Assembly (NCBI GenBank): GCA_913044215.1
Contig: CAJWOT010000003.1
Span: 1 to 48,123, forward strand
Direction of reading: 5' to 3'
Length of the DNA stretch: 48,123 nucleotides
Source of the DNA: an uncultured Rhodospirillaceae bacterium
GTDB taxonomy: Bacteria > Pseudomonadota > Alphaproteobacteria > UBA8366 > GCA-2717185
In this document: positions 18,520 to 29,793 of the stretch, in pieces
Layout: every line of letters starts with the position of its first letter
Position numbering within the stretch: the first letter of the stretch is position 1
Program-made: the position numbers and the translations under genes
Notes under the pieces: model-generated
What the model saw: only the letters and a program-made list of their open reading frames with translations
Told to the model about the DNA's origin: nothing
Database searches by the model: none

Positions 18520-19173
18520 ATGCCAGAAGTGACCATTAATGGCCCGGAAGGCCGCATCGAAGGCCGCTATTTCCATTCAAAGACCCCCAACGCGCCGATC
18601 GCGCTGTTTTTGCATCCGCATCCGCAACATGGCGGCACGATGAACAACAAGGTGGTCTACTCGCTCTATCACGCCTTCGCGCAGCGAGGTTTCTCCTGCT
18701 TGCGGTTCAACTTCCGCGGCGTCGGGCGCTCGCAGGGAACGTTCTCTCGCGGTGAAGGAGAGATGTCGGACGCGGCGTCGGCGCTGGATTGGTTGCAAGG
18801 CAACAATGCCGACGCGCCGCAATGCTGGATCGCCGGGTTTTCGTTCGGTGCCTGGATTGGCATGCAACTGTTGATGCGCCGTCCGGAGATCAGCGGATTC
18901 ATCTCCGTCGCACCGCCGGCCAACATGTACGACTTCTCCTTTCTGGCCCCCTGCCCCGCCTCGGGGATGATCATTCAGGGAGACGAAGATGAGATCGTAC
19001 CGCCGGACTCGGTCGAGAAGCTGATCGACAAACTGCGCCAGCAAAAGGGCGTGACGATCGACCATCGCATCATCCCGGGCACCAACCATTTCTTCCATGG
19101 CGCCATGGACACGCTGGTCGACAATGTCGGCGACTATATCGACACGGCAGTGGACGAGAAGGCCGGAAGCTAA
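18520..19173 (+). CDS. Alpha/beta hydrolase
   Basis: MPEVTINGPEGRIEGRYFHSKTPNAPIALFLHPHPQHGGTMNNKVV..., FNFRGVGRSQG, GFSFGAWIG, GTNHFFHG. Confidence 0.92.
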   Translation: MPEVTINGPEGRIEGRYFHSKTPNAPIALFLHPHPQHGGTMNNKVVYSLYHAFAQRGFSCLRFNFRGVGRSQGTFSRGEGEMSDAASALDWLQGNNADAPQCWIAGFSFGAWIGMQLLMRRPEISGFISVAPPANMYDFSFLAPCPASGMIIQGDEDEIVPPDSVEKLIDKLRQQKGVTIDHRIIPGTNHFFHGAMDTLVDNVGDYIDTAVDEKAGS

Positions 19174-19175
19174 CG

Positions 19176-20276
19176 CTAGCTGTTCAGCAGCGCCGGGTCG
19201 AACCGGCCGCCGGTCAGGGGCCGGGGTGCGCGGGTCGTGGTCGGAAATGTCAGCGGCAGGCCGCGCCGCGATCGAACTGCAAGATAGGCGAAGGCCTGCG
19301 CTTCGAGAGCGTCCCCCTCCCAGCCGACCGTTTCAACGGGATCGACAGGCACTGCCAAAAGCTCTGACAGCCAAGCCATCAATACAGCATTGTGCCGGCC
19401 ACCACCGGTAACAAGCCAACGCGCGACGGGCTGCGGGAAATGGTCAGCGGCCCGCGCGATTGCATGGACGGTGAACGACGCCAAGGTCGCCGCGCCATCC
19501 GCCACAGCCATCCCCTCGACGGGTTGGCTCGAAAAATCATTGCGATCGAGAGATTTTGGAGGCCGGCGCTCGAAATAGGGATTGTCGAGCAGCTGCCGCA
19601 GCGTTTCCGGATCCGTGCGGCCGGACGCTGCCAGATGGCCATCTGCGTCATACCGTTCGCCGGTATGGGCAAAGCACCAATCGTCCAGCATCGCGTTACC
19701 CGGTCCGGTATCGAAGGCGATCAGGGCCCCATCAGGCCCGATCCACGTTACGTTGGCGACGCCGCCGATATTGAGCACCGCGAGCGGCTTTTCCAAATTC
19801 GCCGCCAAAGCGGCGTGAAAGGCCGGAGCCAATGGCGCCCCCTCTCCCCCCGCTTCCATGTCGGCGGTGCGGAAATCCGATACGACATCGATCTCGGTCG
19901 CGACGGCCAACATCGCACCGTCGCCAATCTGCCAGGTGACGCCCGCCTCCGGCCGGTGCAGCAATGTCTGACCGTGGAACCCGATCAGGCTCACCTCTTC
20001 CGGCAACATATCCTGTTGACGCAGCAGCGCCGCGACGGCGGATGCGTGCGCCAATGTCATCGCCCGCTCAACCGATTTGACGTTGGGCATCATTTCGGCT
20101 TGATCGATCGCTTCTCGCAACGCCGACCGAACCGCATCGTCATAGGGTACCGTCAAGGCGCCGCACGCTTCCACGACAGATTGACCGTCGGTCCGCAGCA
20201 GTGCGGCATCGACGCCATCGATGGAGGTACCGCTCATCAGGCCGAGTGCAAGAACCGGCTCGTCCAATGCGCTCAT
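19176..20276 (-). CDS. anmK: Anhydro-N-acetylmuramic acid kinase
   Basis: [68 protein letters not shown]. Confidence 0.96.
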   Translation of the reverse strand: MSALDEPVLALGLMSGTSIDGVDAALLRTDGQSVVEACGALTVPYDDAVRSALREAIDQAEMMPNVKSVERAMTLAHASAVAALLRQQDMLPEEVSLIGFHGQTLLHRPEAGVTWQIGDGAMLAVATEIDVVSDFRTADMEAGGEGAPLAPAFHAALAANLEKPLAVLNIGGVANVTWIGPDGALIAFDTGPGNAMLDDWCFAHTGERYDADGHLAASGRTDPETLRQLLDNPYFERRPPKSLDRNDFSSQPVEGMAVADGAATLASFTVHAIARAADHFPQPVARWLVTGGGRHNAVLMAWLSELLAVPVDPVETVGWEGDALEAQAFAYLAVRSRRGLPLTFPTTTRAPRPLTGGRFDPALLNS

Positions 20277-20382
20277 CGTCGCTGACTCCTACCCGTTATC
20301 CGGTTTGTCGGCATCTACGGTTTGTGATAAACGACCGGCCCGCAAGCACGCAAGCAAGAGCCACTGGCAGATCGGCTGGACC

Positions 20383-21636
20383 ATGACCGAAGCGAAATCC
20401 GAATTCCTGCAAGCCGCCACGGCGCGGGGTTTTCTACATCAATGCACGGACCTGGACGCCTTGGACGCGTTGGCGAACCGGGAGGTGATTACCGCCTATA
20501 TCGGTTTCGACGCGACGGCTGATTCGCTGCATGCCGGCAGCCTCGTCCCCATCATGCTCTTGCGCCTGCTGCAACGCACGGGACACCAACCGCTTGTCCT
20601 GATGGGCGGCGGCACGACAAAGGTGGGCGACCCGTCGGGCAAGGACACACAGCGGCAACTCCTCAGCGAAGCCGACATCGCGACCAACATCGCCGGGATC
20701 AAAGGAATCTTCGAAAAATTCCTGACTTTCGGCGACGGCCCGACAGATGCCTTCCTGGTCAACAATGCGGATTGGCTCGACAGCCTGTCCTATATCGATT
20801 TCCTGCGCGACTACGGACGCCATTTCTCGGTCAACCGCATGCTCGGTTTCGATTCAGTGAAACTGCGGCTGGAACGGGAGCAGCCGCTTTCCTTCCTGGA
20901 ATTCAATTACATGGTGCTGCAGTCCTACGACTTTCTGGAATTGTCGCGGCGCCATAATTGCCGCCTGCAGATGGGCGGTTCCGACCAGTGGGGCAACATC
21001 GTCAGCGGCGCCGATTTGGGACGTCGGTTGGACCAGACCGAACTGTTCGGGCTGACCAGCCCCCTCTTGACGACCGCAAGCGGGGCCAAGATGGGAAAGA
21101 CGGCGGATGGCGCTGTCTGGCTTAACGAGGATCGGCTGTCGGCTTACGACTACTGGCAATATTGGCGCAATACGCATGACGACGATGTCGGCAGGTTTCT
21201 CAAACTGTTTACCGACTTGCCGCTCGACGAGATCGCCCGTCTAGAGGTGTTGGAAGGCGCGGAACTGAACGACGCCAAAAAGACCCTCGCCCATGAAGCA
21301 ACCAAACTGTGCCATGGCGAAGCGGCGGCGCTGGCGGCGGCGGAAACTGCACGCAAGACGTTCGAGGAAGGGGCGCATGGCGCCGATTTGCCGAGCGTCG
21401 ACGTGCCCCGGACCGAGATCGACGCCGGCATCCTTGCCTACGAACTGTTGCGCCGCGCAGGCTTGGCCGCGAGCAATGGGGAGGCACGCCGTTTGATCAA
21501 GGGCGGCGGCGGACGTGTGAACGACGAGCAGATTGGCGACGAGAAGGCGATGATCGCCGCGTCCGATATCAATTCGGACGGCGTGATCAAGATGTCGGCC
21601 GGCCGCAAGCGTCATGCTCTGGTGCGCCCGGTCTAG
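20383..21636 (+). CDS. tyrS: Tyrosine--tRNA ligase
   Basis: [46 protein letters not shown]-terminal S4-like domain. Start at 20383. Confidence 0.96.
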   Translation: MTEAKSEFLQAATARGFLHQCTDLDALDALANREVITAYIGFDATADSLHAGSLVPIMLLRLLQRTGHQPLVLMGGGTTKVGDPSGKDTQRQLLSEADIATNIAGIKGIFEKFLTFGDGPTDAFLVNNADWLDSLSYIDFLRDYGRHFSVNRMLGFDSVKLRLEREQPLSFLEFNYMVLQSYDFLELSRRHNCRLQMGGSDQWGNIVSGADLGRRLDQTELFGLTSPLLTTASGAKMGKTADGAVWLNEDRLSAYDYWQYWRNTHDDDVGRFLKLFTDLPLDEIARLEVLEGAELNDAKKTLAHEATKLCHGEAAALAAAETARKTFEEGAHGADLPSVDVPRTEIDAGILAYELLRRAGLAASNGEARRLIKGGGGRVNDEQIGDEKAMIAASDINSDGVIKMSAGRKRHALVRPV

Positions 21637-21648
21637 CGGCACGCTCTT

Positions 21649-24600
21649 CTATTGCGACTGTGACTGCGCGTCTTCCCCTGTCAGCGGCTTCACATCACCG
21701 CCCACCAAATTGCGCAAGAAACCCGGCGCCAACGCGGACAGCGGATTGACGGACACGCGGGGGTCTTCCAATTGTCCCTTAACGACATAGTTCGCGGCGA
21801 AAATTCCTTCATTTTCGCCCCCGGTCAGGATCGTGCCGAGTATGGGAATGTTGCCGAGGACACTATTGATCGTATAGGCCGGCACCACGGTGCCAGAAAG
21901 GTCGGCTGTTTCCTCGGAGATGTAGACAGCGCCTTCCGCCGTGATACCAATCGATGACCCAAAGGCACGGGCGTTCTTTATCTCAAGCGCCCCTCCGTAG
22001 TAGCGGAACTTGCCGTCGAGCGTCACAAAGTCGAGCCCATCCTGTCCCAATGCGGAAAAAATTCCGGTCAAGGAGAGCACCTGAAGAACCCGCGCCAACG
22101 CAGGCGCTTCCGTTACCTTGAACTGATTGAGCTTAAATTCGCCGGTTATGGGATCGCCCGGCGCCGGCTGCTTTCCGGTTACCAGCAAACTTCCGCCTTT
22201 CAACCGGTCCGTCCAGTTGGCCGCCTGCAGAGCCTGCCCGGCGTCGCGTGTCGAGATGTGCAAAGAGGCACCGTTGCCGTTGGGCACCAGTTTGACCGCA
22301 AGCCTGATGCTTTCGTTGATTCCCGCATCGATGCCAACCTGACGCCAATTCGTGCCGTCGCTGCCCAACACGGCTCGTACGTCGCGCAACCAGCGCCCTT
22401 CACCCAGCAGGACTTCATCAAAAGACGCACGAATGCGGAGCGCCCGCCCTTTCTCGACCGCCACAGCATCGACATCGTCATCGTTATCAAGGAATGGAGA
22501 CAGGTCGATCCGCTCACCGGTCAACTCGACATCGAACCCGCCATCCGCAGCGACATTGACACGGCCTTGCATGCTGTTCCCGGCGAATGCCAAATTTCGA
22601 AATTCGAAGGTGCGAAAATCCTTTAAATCAGGCGTTACTTCCACGCGTGCCGACAGGCGAAGGTCACCCGCTTCAACGCGCAAATCTTCCATCACCACGT
22701 CACCCGAAGGGGCCGTCGTCATGAATAAATAGAGGTTTCCGGGAACTTCGGAAGCCTTGCGCCAGCGAAGGGCCGGAAAATCGAGCGCGACCTTTGTCAA
22801 ATCGAGCTTCGCAACGGATTCGCTGCGACCACCGGCGAATATCGTATGCGTCAGCTCTCCAGCGAATTCGCCCGTCCCGACTGGAAGGTCGCCGATCCCT
22901 AATTTTCGGCGCGCCGTGTCGTCAACGATACCGCGCACCGTGAATCGCCGGTCAAACGCTGCCGCCGAGAAGTTTTCCTCCCAATTGATCTTCAGGGGCA
23001 CGCCGTTGAGCGCCGCATCGCCGGAAATTGTCATGCCGGCGCCGGTCAACTGCAGTTCCAGCGTGCCGTCGCGTACGGAGAGATCGAACGGCCCCTTATC
23101 CAATGCGACGCTGCGCAAGGTCGCACCCGTGGCAACAGCCACCTGTTCGATCTTCAAATCCTTCTGCAGAGGAAAATTAAAAACAATCCGCGCGGCGGTC
23201 TGTCCGGAAATTTTACCGGCGTCCATGCCAAAGCCGGCAACAAAGCGAAGCGGCTCACTATCGAGAATCGAAAGCGCTGATTCCACCGGACCTCGAACAA
23301 CGATATCGATATGAATCTTTTGGTCATCGCCGTCGAGACCGGTGATGATTGCGCTTCCTTCATCAAGGCGCAGTTCGTTTAGGCGGCCATCGGTGAACGC
23401 GATATCAAACCGCTTATCGGTAAAGGTCATATTTGCCGCGACGCCCTGCGCCGTGGGCAGCGGCGTGAGGTAGTTGACCTCCACACCGCGGACGCGAAGG
23501 GTGCCGTTCAACGACCCAATGACCGTCCTACTCGGGTCGGCGTCGGGAAAACGTGCCACCACACTCATGGTCGCGTCGTCGATGTCGCCACGCCGAATAT
23601 TCTTCAATACCCATTCTCGAGCGTCGATCGCGAGTTTCTTCGGCCAATAACGGCGAACGATCGCCATATTGATATCGGTAATCCCGCCATCGAGCCGCAG
23701 GTTCAAATCGCGACCGACGCGGGTTACCGCGGCACGCGCTGTCACGGTCCCCTGCTTCAAGGATATTCCGACTTCTTCGATCCGCATCTCGCGGAAACCA
23801 TCGGTCGCCTTCCCGCGCACACGCAATGAATTGACGGGGACCGGGTCAGCGTAGACTTCCGGCAAGCTAAGGGTCCCAGCCCCACCAGTCAGGTCGAAAT
23901 CCAACGACATTAGATCGCCGTCGGTCGTGCCCACCAGGGTCAATTTCCCGTCTATGGGAACATCGGCCCGAAGGCGCTCCACAGGTTCTGGAATCGCGGC
24001 TGCAACCATTGGCCAACGGACGCCTTCGAATTCGATGCCAGCGGATATCCCATAGCCGTCGTCACCGATTGAAACCTCGCCCCGCGCCGCGGCGCCGTCG
24101 CCTGTCACATCGAAGCGAACCGTTCGGACGGCACCGTCGCTCATCATCCGGAACGCGACCGACCCATCGAGCTTCAAGCCCAATTCGGCGAACCGTTGCG
24201 CAACCGGCCGAATGGAACCACGCAGGAACGGTGTGGGATCCAGTTCGCGAAACCCAAATGTCGCATCGATGATGCCGGTCTCGGTCTCGTATGCCGCATT
24301 TGCGGCGACACGGCTTTGCTGCCCGTCTAGTTCGAGATCGGCGTCGACGCTCGCGCTAATGCCGATAACGTTTCGTTCAAACGCGAGATCTGCGCGCGGT
24401 GCGTGCCAAATCTGTCGGAGTTGCCGATCGTCAAGGAACAGATCGGCTTCGATAATCGCGACGCGCTTCAGATACCCGAGCGGCCGAGACCGGTCCGGTT
24501 CCGACATCAGTTCCGCAATCAGGCGCTCCAGAACCAGGTTCTCCGCGCCGGGTTCGCTATCCGGCGCTTCACCAGACTTCGCGAAACCGATTGCGAAGGC

Positions 24601-24993
24601 GCCATCTTCGTTGCGCACAACCGACACGCTGGGACGCACAATTTCAAAATAGGTCGGTGCGATTTTCGCGCGAAGCAACGCCCGCAGTGAAAGGCCCAGC
24701 GACACTTCGGGCACCTCGGCGATTACGCGGCGTTCAAGATCCAGGACCCGCACATCGCGCACCCGTAGATTGGCTGCTCGCTGCCAACCAGCCCACTGCA
24801 GTTGGGTCTCTTCGATTTCGACGGCGATCGTACTGTCGGCCGGCGACAGGGCGTCCTCGATATAAGGTGTCAGGAATGTGAGCGGTATCGGGCCGCTCCA
24901 TAGCCACCAGGCACCGGCAATCAGCAAAATAACGGAACCCGCTACCAGGCCGGCCAGGAATTCGAGAAAGATTTTTGTCGTGCGCCGGATCAC
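21649..24993 (-). CDS. AsmA-like / DUF3971 envelope protein (1114 aa, N-terminal membrane anchor)
   Basis: N-terminal FLEFLAGLVAGSVILLIAGAWWLWSGPIPLTFLTPYIEDAL; long beta-rich repeats; C-terminal LTGIFSALGQDGLDFVTLDGKFRYYGGALEIKNARAFGSSIGITAEG typical of AsmA-like C-terminal regions. Confidence 0.88.
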   Translation of the reverse strand: MIRRTTKIFLEFLAGLVAGSVILLIAGAWWLWSGPIPLTFLTPYIEDALSPADSTIAVEIEETQLQWAGWQRAANLRVRDVRVLDLERRVIAEVPEVSLGLSLRALLRAKIAPTYFEIVRPSVSVVRNEDGAFAIGFAKSGEAPDSEPGAENLVLERLIAELMSEPDRSRPLGYLKRVAIIEADLFLDDRQLRQIWHAPRADLAFERNVIGISASVDADLELDGQQSRVAANAAYETETGIIDATFGFRELDPTPFLRGSIRPVAQRFAELGLKLDGSVAFRMMSDGAVRTVRFDVTGDGAAARGEVSIGDDGYGISAGIEFEGVRWPMVAAAIPEPVERLRADVPIDGKLTLVGTTDGDLMSLDFDLTGGAGTLSLPEVYADPVPVNSLRVRGKATDGFREMRIEEVGISLKQGTVTARAAVTRVGRDLNLRLDGGITDINMAIVRRYWPKKLAIDAREWVLKNIRRGDIDDATMSVVARFPDADPSRTVIGSLNGTLRVRGVEVNYLTPLPTAQGVAANMTFTDKRFDIAFTDGRLNELRLDEGSAIITGLDGDDQKIHIDIVVRGPVESALSILDSEPLRFVAGFGMDAGKISGQTAARIVFNFPLQKDLKIEQVAVATGATLRSVALDKGPFDLSVRDGTLELQLTGAGMTISGDAALNGVPLKINWEENFSAAAFDRRFTVRGIVDDTARRKLGIGDLPVGTGEFAGELTHTIFAGGRSESVAKLDLTKVALDFPALRWRKASEVPGNLYLFMTTAPSGDVVMEDLRVEAGDLRLSARVEVTPDLKDFRTFEFRNLAFAGNSMQGRVNVAADGGFDVELTGERIDLSPFLDNDDDVDAVAVEKGRALRIRASFDEVLLGEGRWLRDVRAVLGSDGTNWRQVGIDAGINESIRLAVKLVPNGNGASLHISTRDAGQALQAANWTDRLKGGSLLVTGKQPAPGDPITGEFKLNQFKVTEAPALARVLQVLSLTGIFSALGQDGLDFVTLDGKFRYYGGALEIKNARAFGSSIGITAEGAVYISEETADLSGTVVPAYTINSVLGNIPILGTILTGGENEGIFAANYVVKGQLEDPRVSVNPLSALAPGFLRNLVGGDVKPLTGEDAQSQSQ

Positions 24994-25090
24994 CTTGCGC
25001 GCCGTTTCTTCAGTACATAAACCAATATAAACAGTTTAAGTGTTCTGCCTAGGGATAGCTCCCCTACGCGCGATCACAAACGGACGATTC

Positions 25091-28069
25091 ATGCCTGAAC
25101 TGAAACTGCCTTTCGATCCGGTCACCCTGCCGGAAGCCAGCCAGCCCGAAAAGGCGGAGATCGGCATCGAGCGTTTGGTCGACCGTTACAAGAACGATAA
25201 CGGGCAAAGCCCATTCATCGAAACGCTTATCGCCGACAGCGGCGGGCGCCGCCTGTTGGATAGCATTTTCGGCAATAGCGGCTTCCTCGGACAATGCATC
25301 CTGCAGGATCCGGCGTTTCTTCAAGAACTCCTGGCAAAGGGCCCGGACGCGGCGTTTCAGGAAGTCCTCTTATCCCTGGAACCGTATCGCACCGCCGACG
25401 AAGGACAGGATCAGATTATGTCGGTTTTGCGAGTGGCGCGCCGCCGCGTCGCCCTGCTGACCGCCATTGCCGACATCACCGCGATGTGGCCCCTGCACCG
25501 CGTCACCGGGAGCCTCTCAAAATTTGCGGACACGGCCACAAGCGTCGCAACGGCGCACCTGCTGCGCGGCGCCGCCTCGCAAGGCGCCTTGACGATACGC
25601 AATCCGGACGATCCCAATCTTGAGTCCGGCTATTTCGTTCTCGGGATGGGGAAGCTCGGGGCGGGTGAGCTCAATTATTCGAGCGATATCGATCTGATCG
25701 TCCTTTTCGACCCCGACAAAATCGTCACAGATGACGAGATGGGATTGCGACAGGTTTTCGTGCGCGCAACCCGCGCCCTGATGCGCATTTTCGACGAACG
25801 CACCACGGACGGGTACGTCTTTCGGACCGACCTGCGGCTGCGCCCTGACCCGTCGGCAACGCCTCTGGCGATCTCGGTCAACGCCGCTTCGGAGTATTAC
25901 GAGAGTATGGGGCAGAATTGGGAACGCGCGGCGATGATCAAGGCGCGCCCCATCGGCGGCGACCTCGAGGCTGGCGAGGACTTTCTGCAAAACTTGCGGC
26001 CCTACATCTGGCGCAAGCATCTCGACTTCGCCGCGATTGAAGACATCCACTCCATCAAGCGGCAGATCACGGCGCATCGCGGCGGCGGCGAAATCGCGAT
26101 CAACGGACACAATATCAAGCTTGGCCGCGGCGGCATTCGTGAGATCGAATTCTTCGCGCAGACCCAGCAATTGATCTGGGGTGGCCGCGACCCGTCACTG
26201 CGCATGCCGGGAACCTGTGCGGCGCTGATCGGGCTGGCGACCGCAGGCCGCACCACCGACGCAGTCGCGAGCGAGATGATCGCCGCGTACGAGTTCCTCC
26301 GCCGGGTCGAACACCGATTGCAGATGATCGACGACAAACAGACGCATTCTCTGCCGAATGAGGACGCGGAAATCGATCGGCTCGCCACCTTCCTGGGATA
26401 CCCAGACGGCGACAGGTTCCGAAAAGACCTGCTCCTGCATTTGGGCCGCGTGGAACGCCATTACGCCAACCTGTTCGAAGATTCCGCGGATCTAGGCGGC
26501 GGCGGTGCGCTGGTATTCACCGGTGGCGACGACCATCCGGAAACCGTGCGCAATCTCGAGGAGATGGGTTTCAGCGACGGCCGAACGGTTTCCGGCATCA
26601 TCCGTACCTGGCACCACGGCCGGTATCGGGCCACGCGCTCCGAGCGCTCCCGGCAATTGCTCACCGAGCTGACGCCGGGTCTGCTGACCGCGCTGTCGCG
26701 CACCGCCGAGCCGAGCACCGCATTGCTTGGCTTCGACACGTTCTTGAAAGCGCTTCCGGCCGGCGTTCAAATCTTCTCGCTGTTTGCCGCCAATCCGCCG
26801 CTGCTCGAGCTGGTGGCGGAAATCATGGGCAATGCGCCGCGCCTCTCCGAGTGGCTTCGGCGCAACCCTTCCTGCCTGGATGCCGTTCTTTCCGACGGTT
26901 TCTTCGAGGAGGCGGCAACGCCGGAGTCGCTGACCGAACATCTGGCTCTGGCGCTGCAGCAAGCGAACGATTTCCAAGACATTCTCGATATCGTGCGTCG
27001 CTGGACCAATGAGCACAAATTCCAGGTCGGGGTACAAACCTTGCGCGGCAGGTCAGATGGCACCAAGTCGGGTCCGACACTTTCCGCGATCGCCGAGACC
27101 GCTATCGCAGCGACATGGCGCGCCGTCGAGGCAGAGTTCATCCAGCAACACGGGTCGGTCGCCGGCGGCGGGATGGCGCTACTAGCGTTCGGCAAGCTGG
27201 GCGGACGGGAAATGACGCACCGGTCCGATTTGGATCTTGTGTTCATATACGACCACGATGCTGATGCCACGGGCTCCGATGGTCCAAAGTCTCTGATGCC
27301 GAGCGTCTACTTTACGCGGCTTTCACAGCGGCTGATCACCGCCATTACCGCTCAGACCGGCGAGGGTCATCTGTACGAATTGGACATGCGGTTGCGCCCG
27401 TCCGGCAATAAGGGCCCAATCGCATCGCGGTTAGACGGCTTCGACCAGTATCACGGGGAACAGTCCTGGACCTGGGAACATATGGCGATGACCCGGGCGC
27501 GGATTTTCGCCAGTCCGGACCCGCTAAGGCAATCGATCGAGGAGTCCTTGCGGCGAACTCTGACGCGCGAACGCGACCCGGACACCTTGCTCGCCGATGT
27601 CGCCGCGATGCGGGAGCGCATGGCCAAGGAACATACGGGCGAGTCAATCTGGGACACCAAGCATTTGCGCGGCGGTCTCGTGGATATCGAGTTCATTGCC
27701 CAATACTTGATGCTGCGCCACGCCGCGTCTGATCCGACCGTTTTGAGCCCGAACACGGCGGATGCGCTGGCGCGATTGGGGCGGGCGAATTATCTCGATG
27801 CGGACACCCACGACGCGCTCCAAGACGCTCTGGGTCTCTGGCAACGCCTGCAAGGCGTGTTGCGACTGACCTGCGAGGGCGACTTCGACGAGAGCCGCGC
27901 AACGGCGGGCCAGCGAGATTTGTTGATCCGCGCCGGCCTTGTCGAGGATTTCGATGCGCTGAAAAATCGGATTCGGGAAACCGCCAGCATCGCACATGCG
28001 GTGTTCGACCGGTTGATTGCGGAGCCAGCGGTGCCTATACGTGCCGCTCAAAGCGACATGACGAAATAG
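25091..28069 (+). CDS. glnE: Bifunctional glutamine-synthetase adenylyltransferase/deadenylase
   Basis: Two nucleotidyltransferase halves: GMGKLGAGELNYSSDIDLIVLFD and AFGKLGGREMTHRSDLDLVFIYD; about 990 aa. Confidence 0.96.
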   Translation: MPELKLPFDPVTLPEASQPEKAEIGIERLVDRYKNDNGQSPFIETLIADSGGRRLLDSIFGNSGFLGQCILQDPAFLQELLAKGPDAAFQEVLLSLEPYRTADEGQDQIMSVLRVARRRVALLTAIADITAMWPLHRVTGSLSKFADTATSVATAHLLRGAASQGALTIRNPDDPNLESGYFVLGMGKLGAGELNYSSDIDLIVLFDPDKIVTDDEMGLRQVFVRATRALMRIFDERTTDGYVFRTDLRLRPDPSATPLAISVNAASEYYESMGQNWERAAMIKARPIGGDLEAGEDFLQNLRPYIWRKHLDFAAIEDIHSIKRQITAHRGGGEIAINGHNIKLGRGGIREIEFFAQTQQLIWGGRDPSLRMPGTCAALIGLATAGRTTDAVASEMIAAYEFLRRVEHRLQMIDDKQTHSLPNEDAEIDRLATFLGYPDGDRFRKDLLLHLGRVERHYANLFEDSADLGGGGALVFTGGDDHPETVRNLEEMGFSDGRTVSGIIRTWHHGRYRATRSERSRQLLTELTPGLLTALSRTAEPSTALLGFDTFLKALPAGVQIFSLFAANPPLLELVAEIMGNAPRLSEWLRRNPSCLDAVLSDGFFEEAATPESLTEHLALALQQANDFQDILDIVRRWTNEHKFQVGVQTLRGRSDGTKSGPTLSAIAETAIAATWRAVEAEFIQQHGSVAGGGMALLAFGKLGGREMTHRSDLDLVFIYDHDADATGSDGPKSLMPSVYFTRLSQRLITAITAQTGEGHLYELDMRLRPSGNKGPIASRLDGFDQYHGEQSWTWEHMAMTRARIFASPDPLRQSIEESLRRTLTRERDPDTLLADVAAMRERMAKEHTGESIWDTKHLRGGLVDIEFIAQYLMLRHAASDPTVLSPNTADALARLGRANYLDADTHDALQDALGLWQRLQGVLRLTCEGDFDESRATAGQRDLLIRAGLVEDFDALKNRIRETASIAHAVFDRLIAEPAVPIRAAQSDMTK

Positions 28070-28079
28070 GAAGCAAGCG

Positions 28080-28544
28080 ATGAGTGTAGAAGCAGGCGAC
28101 AAAGCCCCCAACTTCAAAGGCCAGACCGATGGCGGCGGGGAATGTAAGCTCGCCGACTTCAAGGGCAAACCGCTGATCTTGTATTTCTATCCCAAGGACG
28201 ACACGCCGGGCTGCACCACGGAGGCGCAAGGCTTCCGCGACGCCATGACAGACTTCACCAAAACGGGTGCGGCGATCGTCGGCGTTTCCAAGGACACGGT
28301 GAAGAAACACGACTGGTTCAAGGCCAAGCATGACCTCAACTTCACCCTGATTTCCGACGAGGACGGCACGCTGTGCGAGGCCTATGGCGTCTGGGTGGAG
28401 AAGAATATGTACGGCCGCAAATATATGGGCATCGAACGGTCGACCTTCCTGATCGACGGCAAGGGCAAGGTCGCCGAAGTTTGGCGGAAGGTCCGGGTCA
28501 AGGGCCATGTCGATAAGGTCCTCGAAGCCGTCCAGGCGCTTTAG
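28080..28544 (+). CDS. bcp: Thioredoxin-dependent peroxiredoxin (Bcp/PrxQ)
   Basis: LILYFYPKDDTPGCTTEAQGFRD; VSKDTVKKHDWF; RSTFLIDGKGKV. Confidence 0.95.
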   Translation: MSVEAGDKAPNFKGQTDGGGECKLADFKGKPLILYFYPKDDTPGCTTEAQGFRDAMTDFTKTGAAIVGVSKDTVKKHDWFKAKHDLNFTLISDEDGTLCEAYGVWVEKNMYGRKYMGIERSTFLIDGKGKVAEVWRKVRVKGHVDKVLEAVQAL

Positions 28545-28559
28545 GCAAGGTCGCGTCCC

Positions 28560-29723
28560 ATGCCGCGTGAGCTTCGCATTCGCCCCGTCTTGCACCATTT
28601 GCAACCGCAGGGCATTTCGGAAATATCCGAGTACGGTGCCGATTTCGACGGCGTCATTCCGATGTGGTTCGGCGAATCAGACCTGGTCACGCCGGAAGCG
28701 CCGCGCCGTGCCCTGATCGAATCGCTCGAAAGCGGCAAAACATTCTACCAGGCGCAAAACGGCCTCCCGGCCCTGCGCGACGCCATCGCTGCCTACGACA
28801 CGCGGCTGCACGACAAGCCCGTCGCGGCCGACCGCATCACCGTGACCGCCTCCGGCATGACGGCCCTGCATGTCGCCCTGCAGACCATCGTCGATGCCGG
28901 CGAAAACATCGTGCTGGTAACGCCGATCTGGCCAAACGCGCCAGCAGCGATGCAGATCATGGGCGCCGAGCCGCGCCGCGTCAGCCTGGTCAGCCAGCCG
29001 GACGGCAAATGGCAGCTCGACCTGGACCGGCTGTTCGACGCCTGTGACGACAAGACCCGCGGCATCTTCGTCAACTCGCCGAACAATCCGACGGGGTGGA
29101 TGTGCCGCCGCGACGAACAGCAGGCCATCCTCGACTTCGCGCGCGAACGCGGCATCTGGATCCTCGCCGACGAGGTCTATCACCGCATCACCTATGGCAG
29201 GGAGACTGCGCCCTCCTTCCTCGACCTGGCCGAGTCGGACGATCCGGTGCTCGCCATCAACAGCTTCTCCAAGAGCTGGGCGATGACCGGCTGGCGCCTC
29301 GGCTGGCTGACCGCCCCGCCCGCCCTTTACGACACGCTCGGCCTGATGGTGCAGTACACCAACAGCAACTCGCCGGAATTCATCCAGGACGCCGGCATCG
29401 CCGCCATCGAACAATGCGAGGATTTCGTCCAGCGCTTCCGCGACTATTGCGCGGCCGGCCGCGAGATCGTCGACGAGGTGCTGGGCGGTGCGAACCGAAT
29501 CCGCTACGCGCAGCCGGAGGCCGCCTTCTACGCCTTTCTCGAGGTTGAGGGCGAGCACGACAGCATGGCCCTGGCGGAACGGCTCGTGCGCGAGGCGAAG
29601 GTCGGCGTGGCGCCCGGCATGTCCTTCGGCGAGGAGAGCGACAGCTGGCTGCGCCTGTGCTTCGCGCAGGACCCAGAAACGCTGCGCACCGGCCTCGAAC
29701 GCATGGCCGACACGCTGCGCTGA
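28560..29723 (+). CDS. PLP-dependent aminotransferase class I/II
   Basis: FVNSPNNPTGWMC, ADEVYHRITYG, NSFSKSWAMTGWRLGWL. Confidence 0.94.
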   Translation: MPRELRIRPVLHHLQPQGISEISEYGADFDGVIPMWFGESDLVTPEAPRRALIESLESGKTFYQAQNGLPALRDAIAAYDTRLHDKPVAADRITVTASGMTALHVALQTIVDAGENIVLVTPIWPNAPAAMQIMGAEPRRVSLVSQPDGKWQLDLDRLFDACDDKTRGIFVNSPNNPTGWMCRRDEQQAILDFARERGIWILADEVYHRITYGRETAPSFLDLAESDDPVLAINSFSKSWAMTGWRLGWLTAPPALYDTLGLMVQYTNSNSPEFIQDAGIAAIEQCEDFVQRFRDYCAAGREIVDEVLGGANRIRYAQPEAAFYAFLEVEGEHDSMALAERLVREAKVGVAPGMSFGEESDSWLRLCFAQDPETLRTGLERMADTLR

Positions 29724-29793
29724 ATTTCAAGGTGCCGCGCCGCGACCCGTGGCGTAGTATCCCGCAAACGCGACATCAGGGAGGAGCAATCCA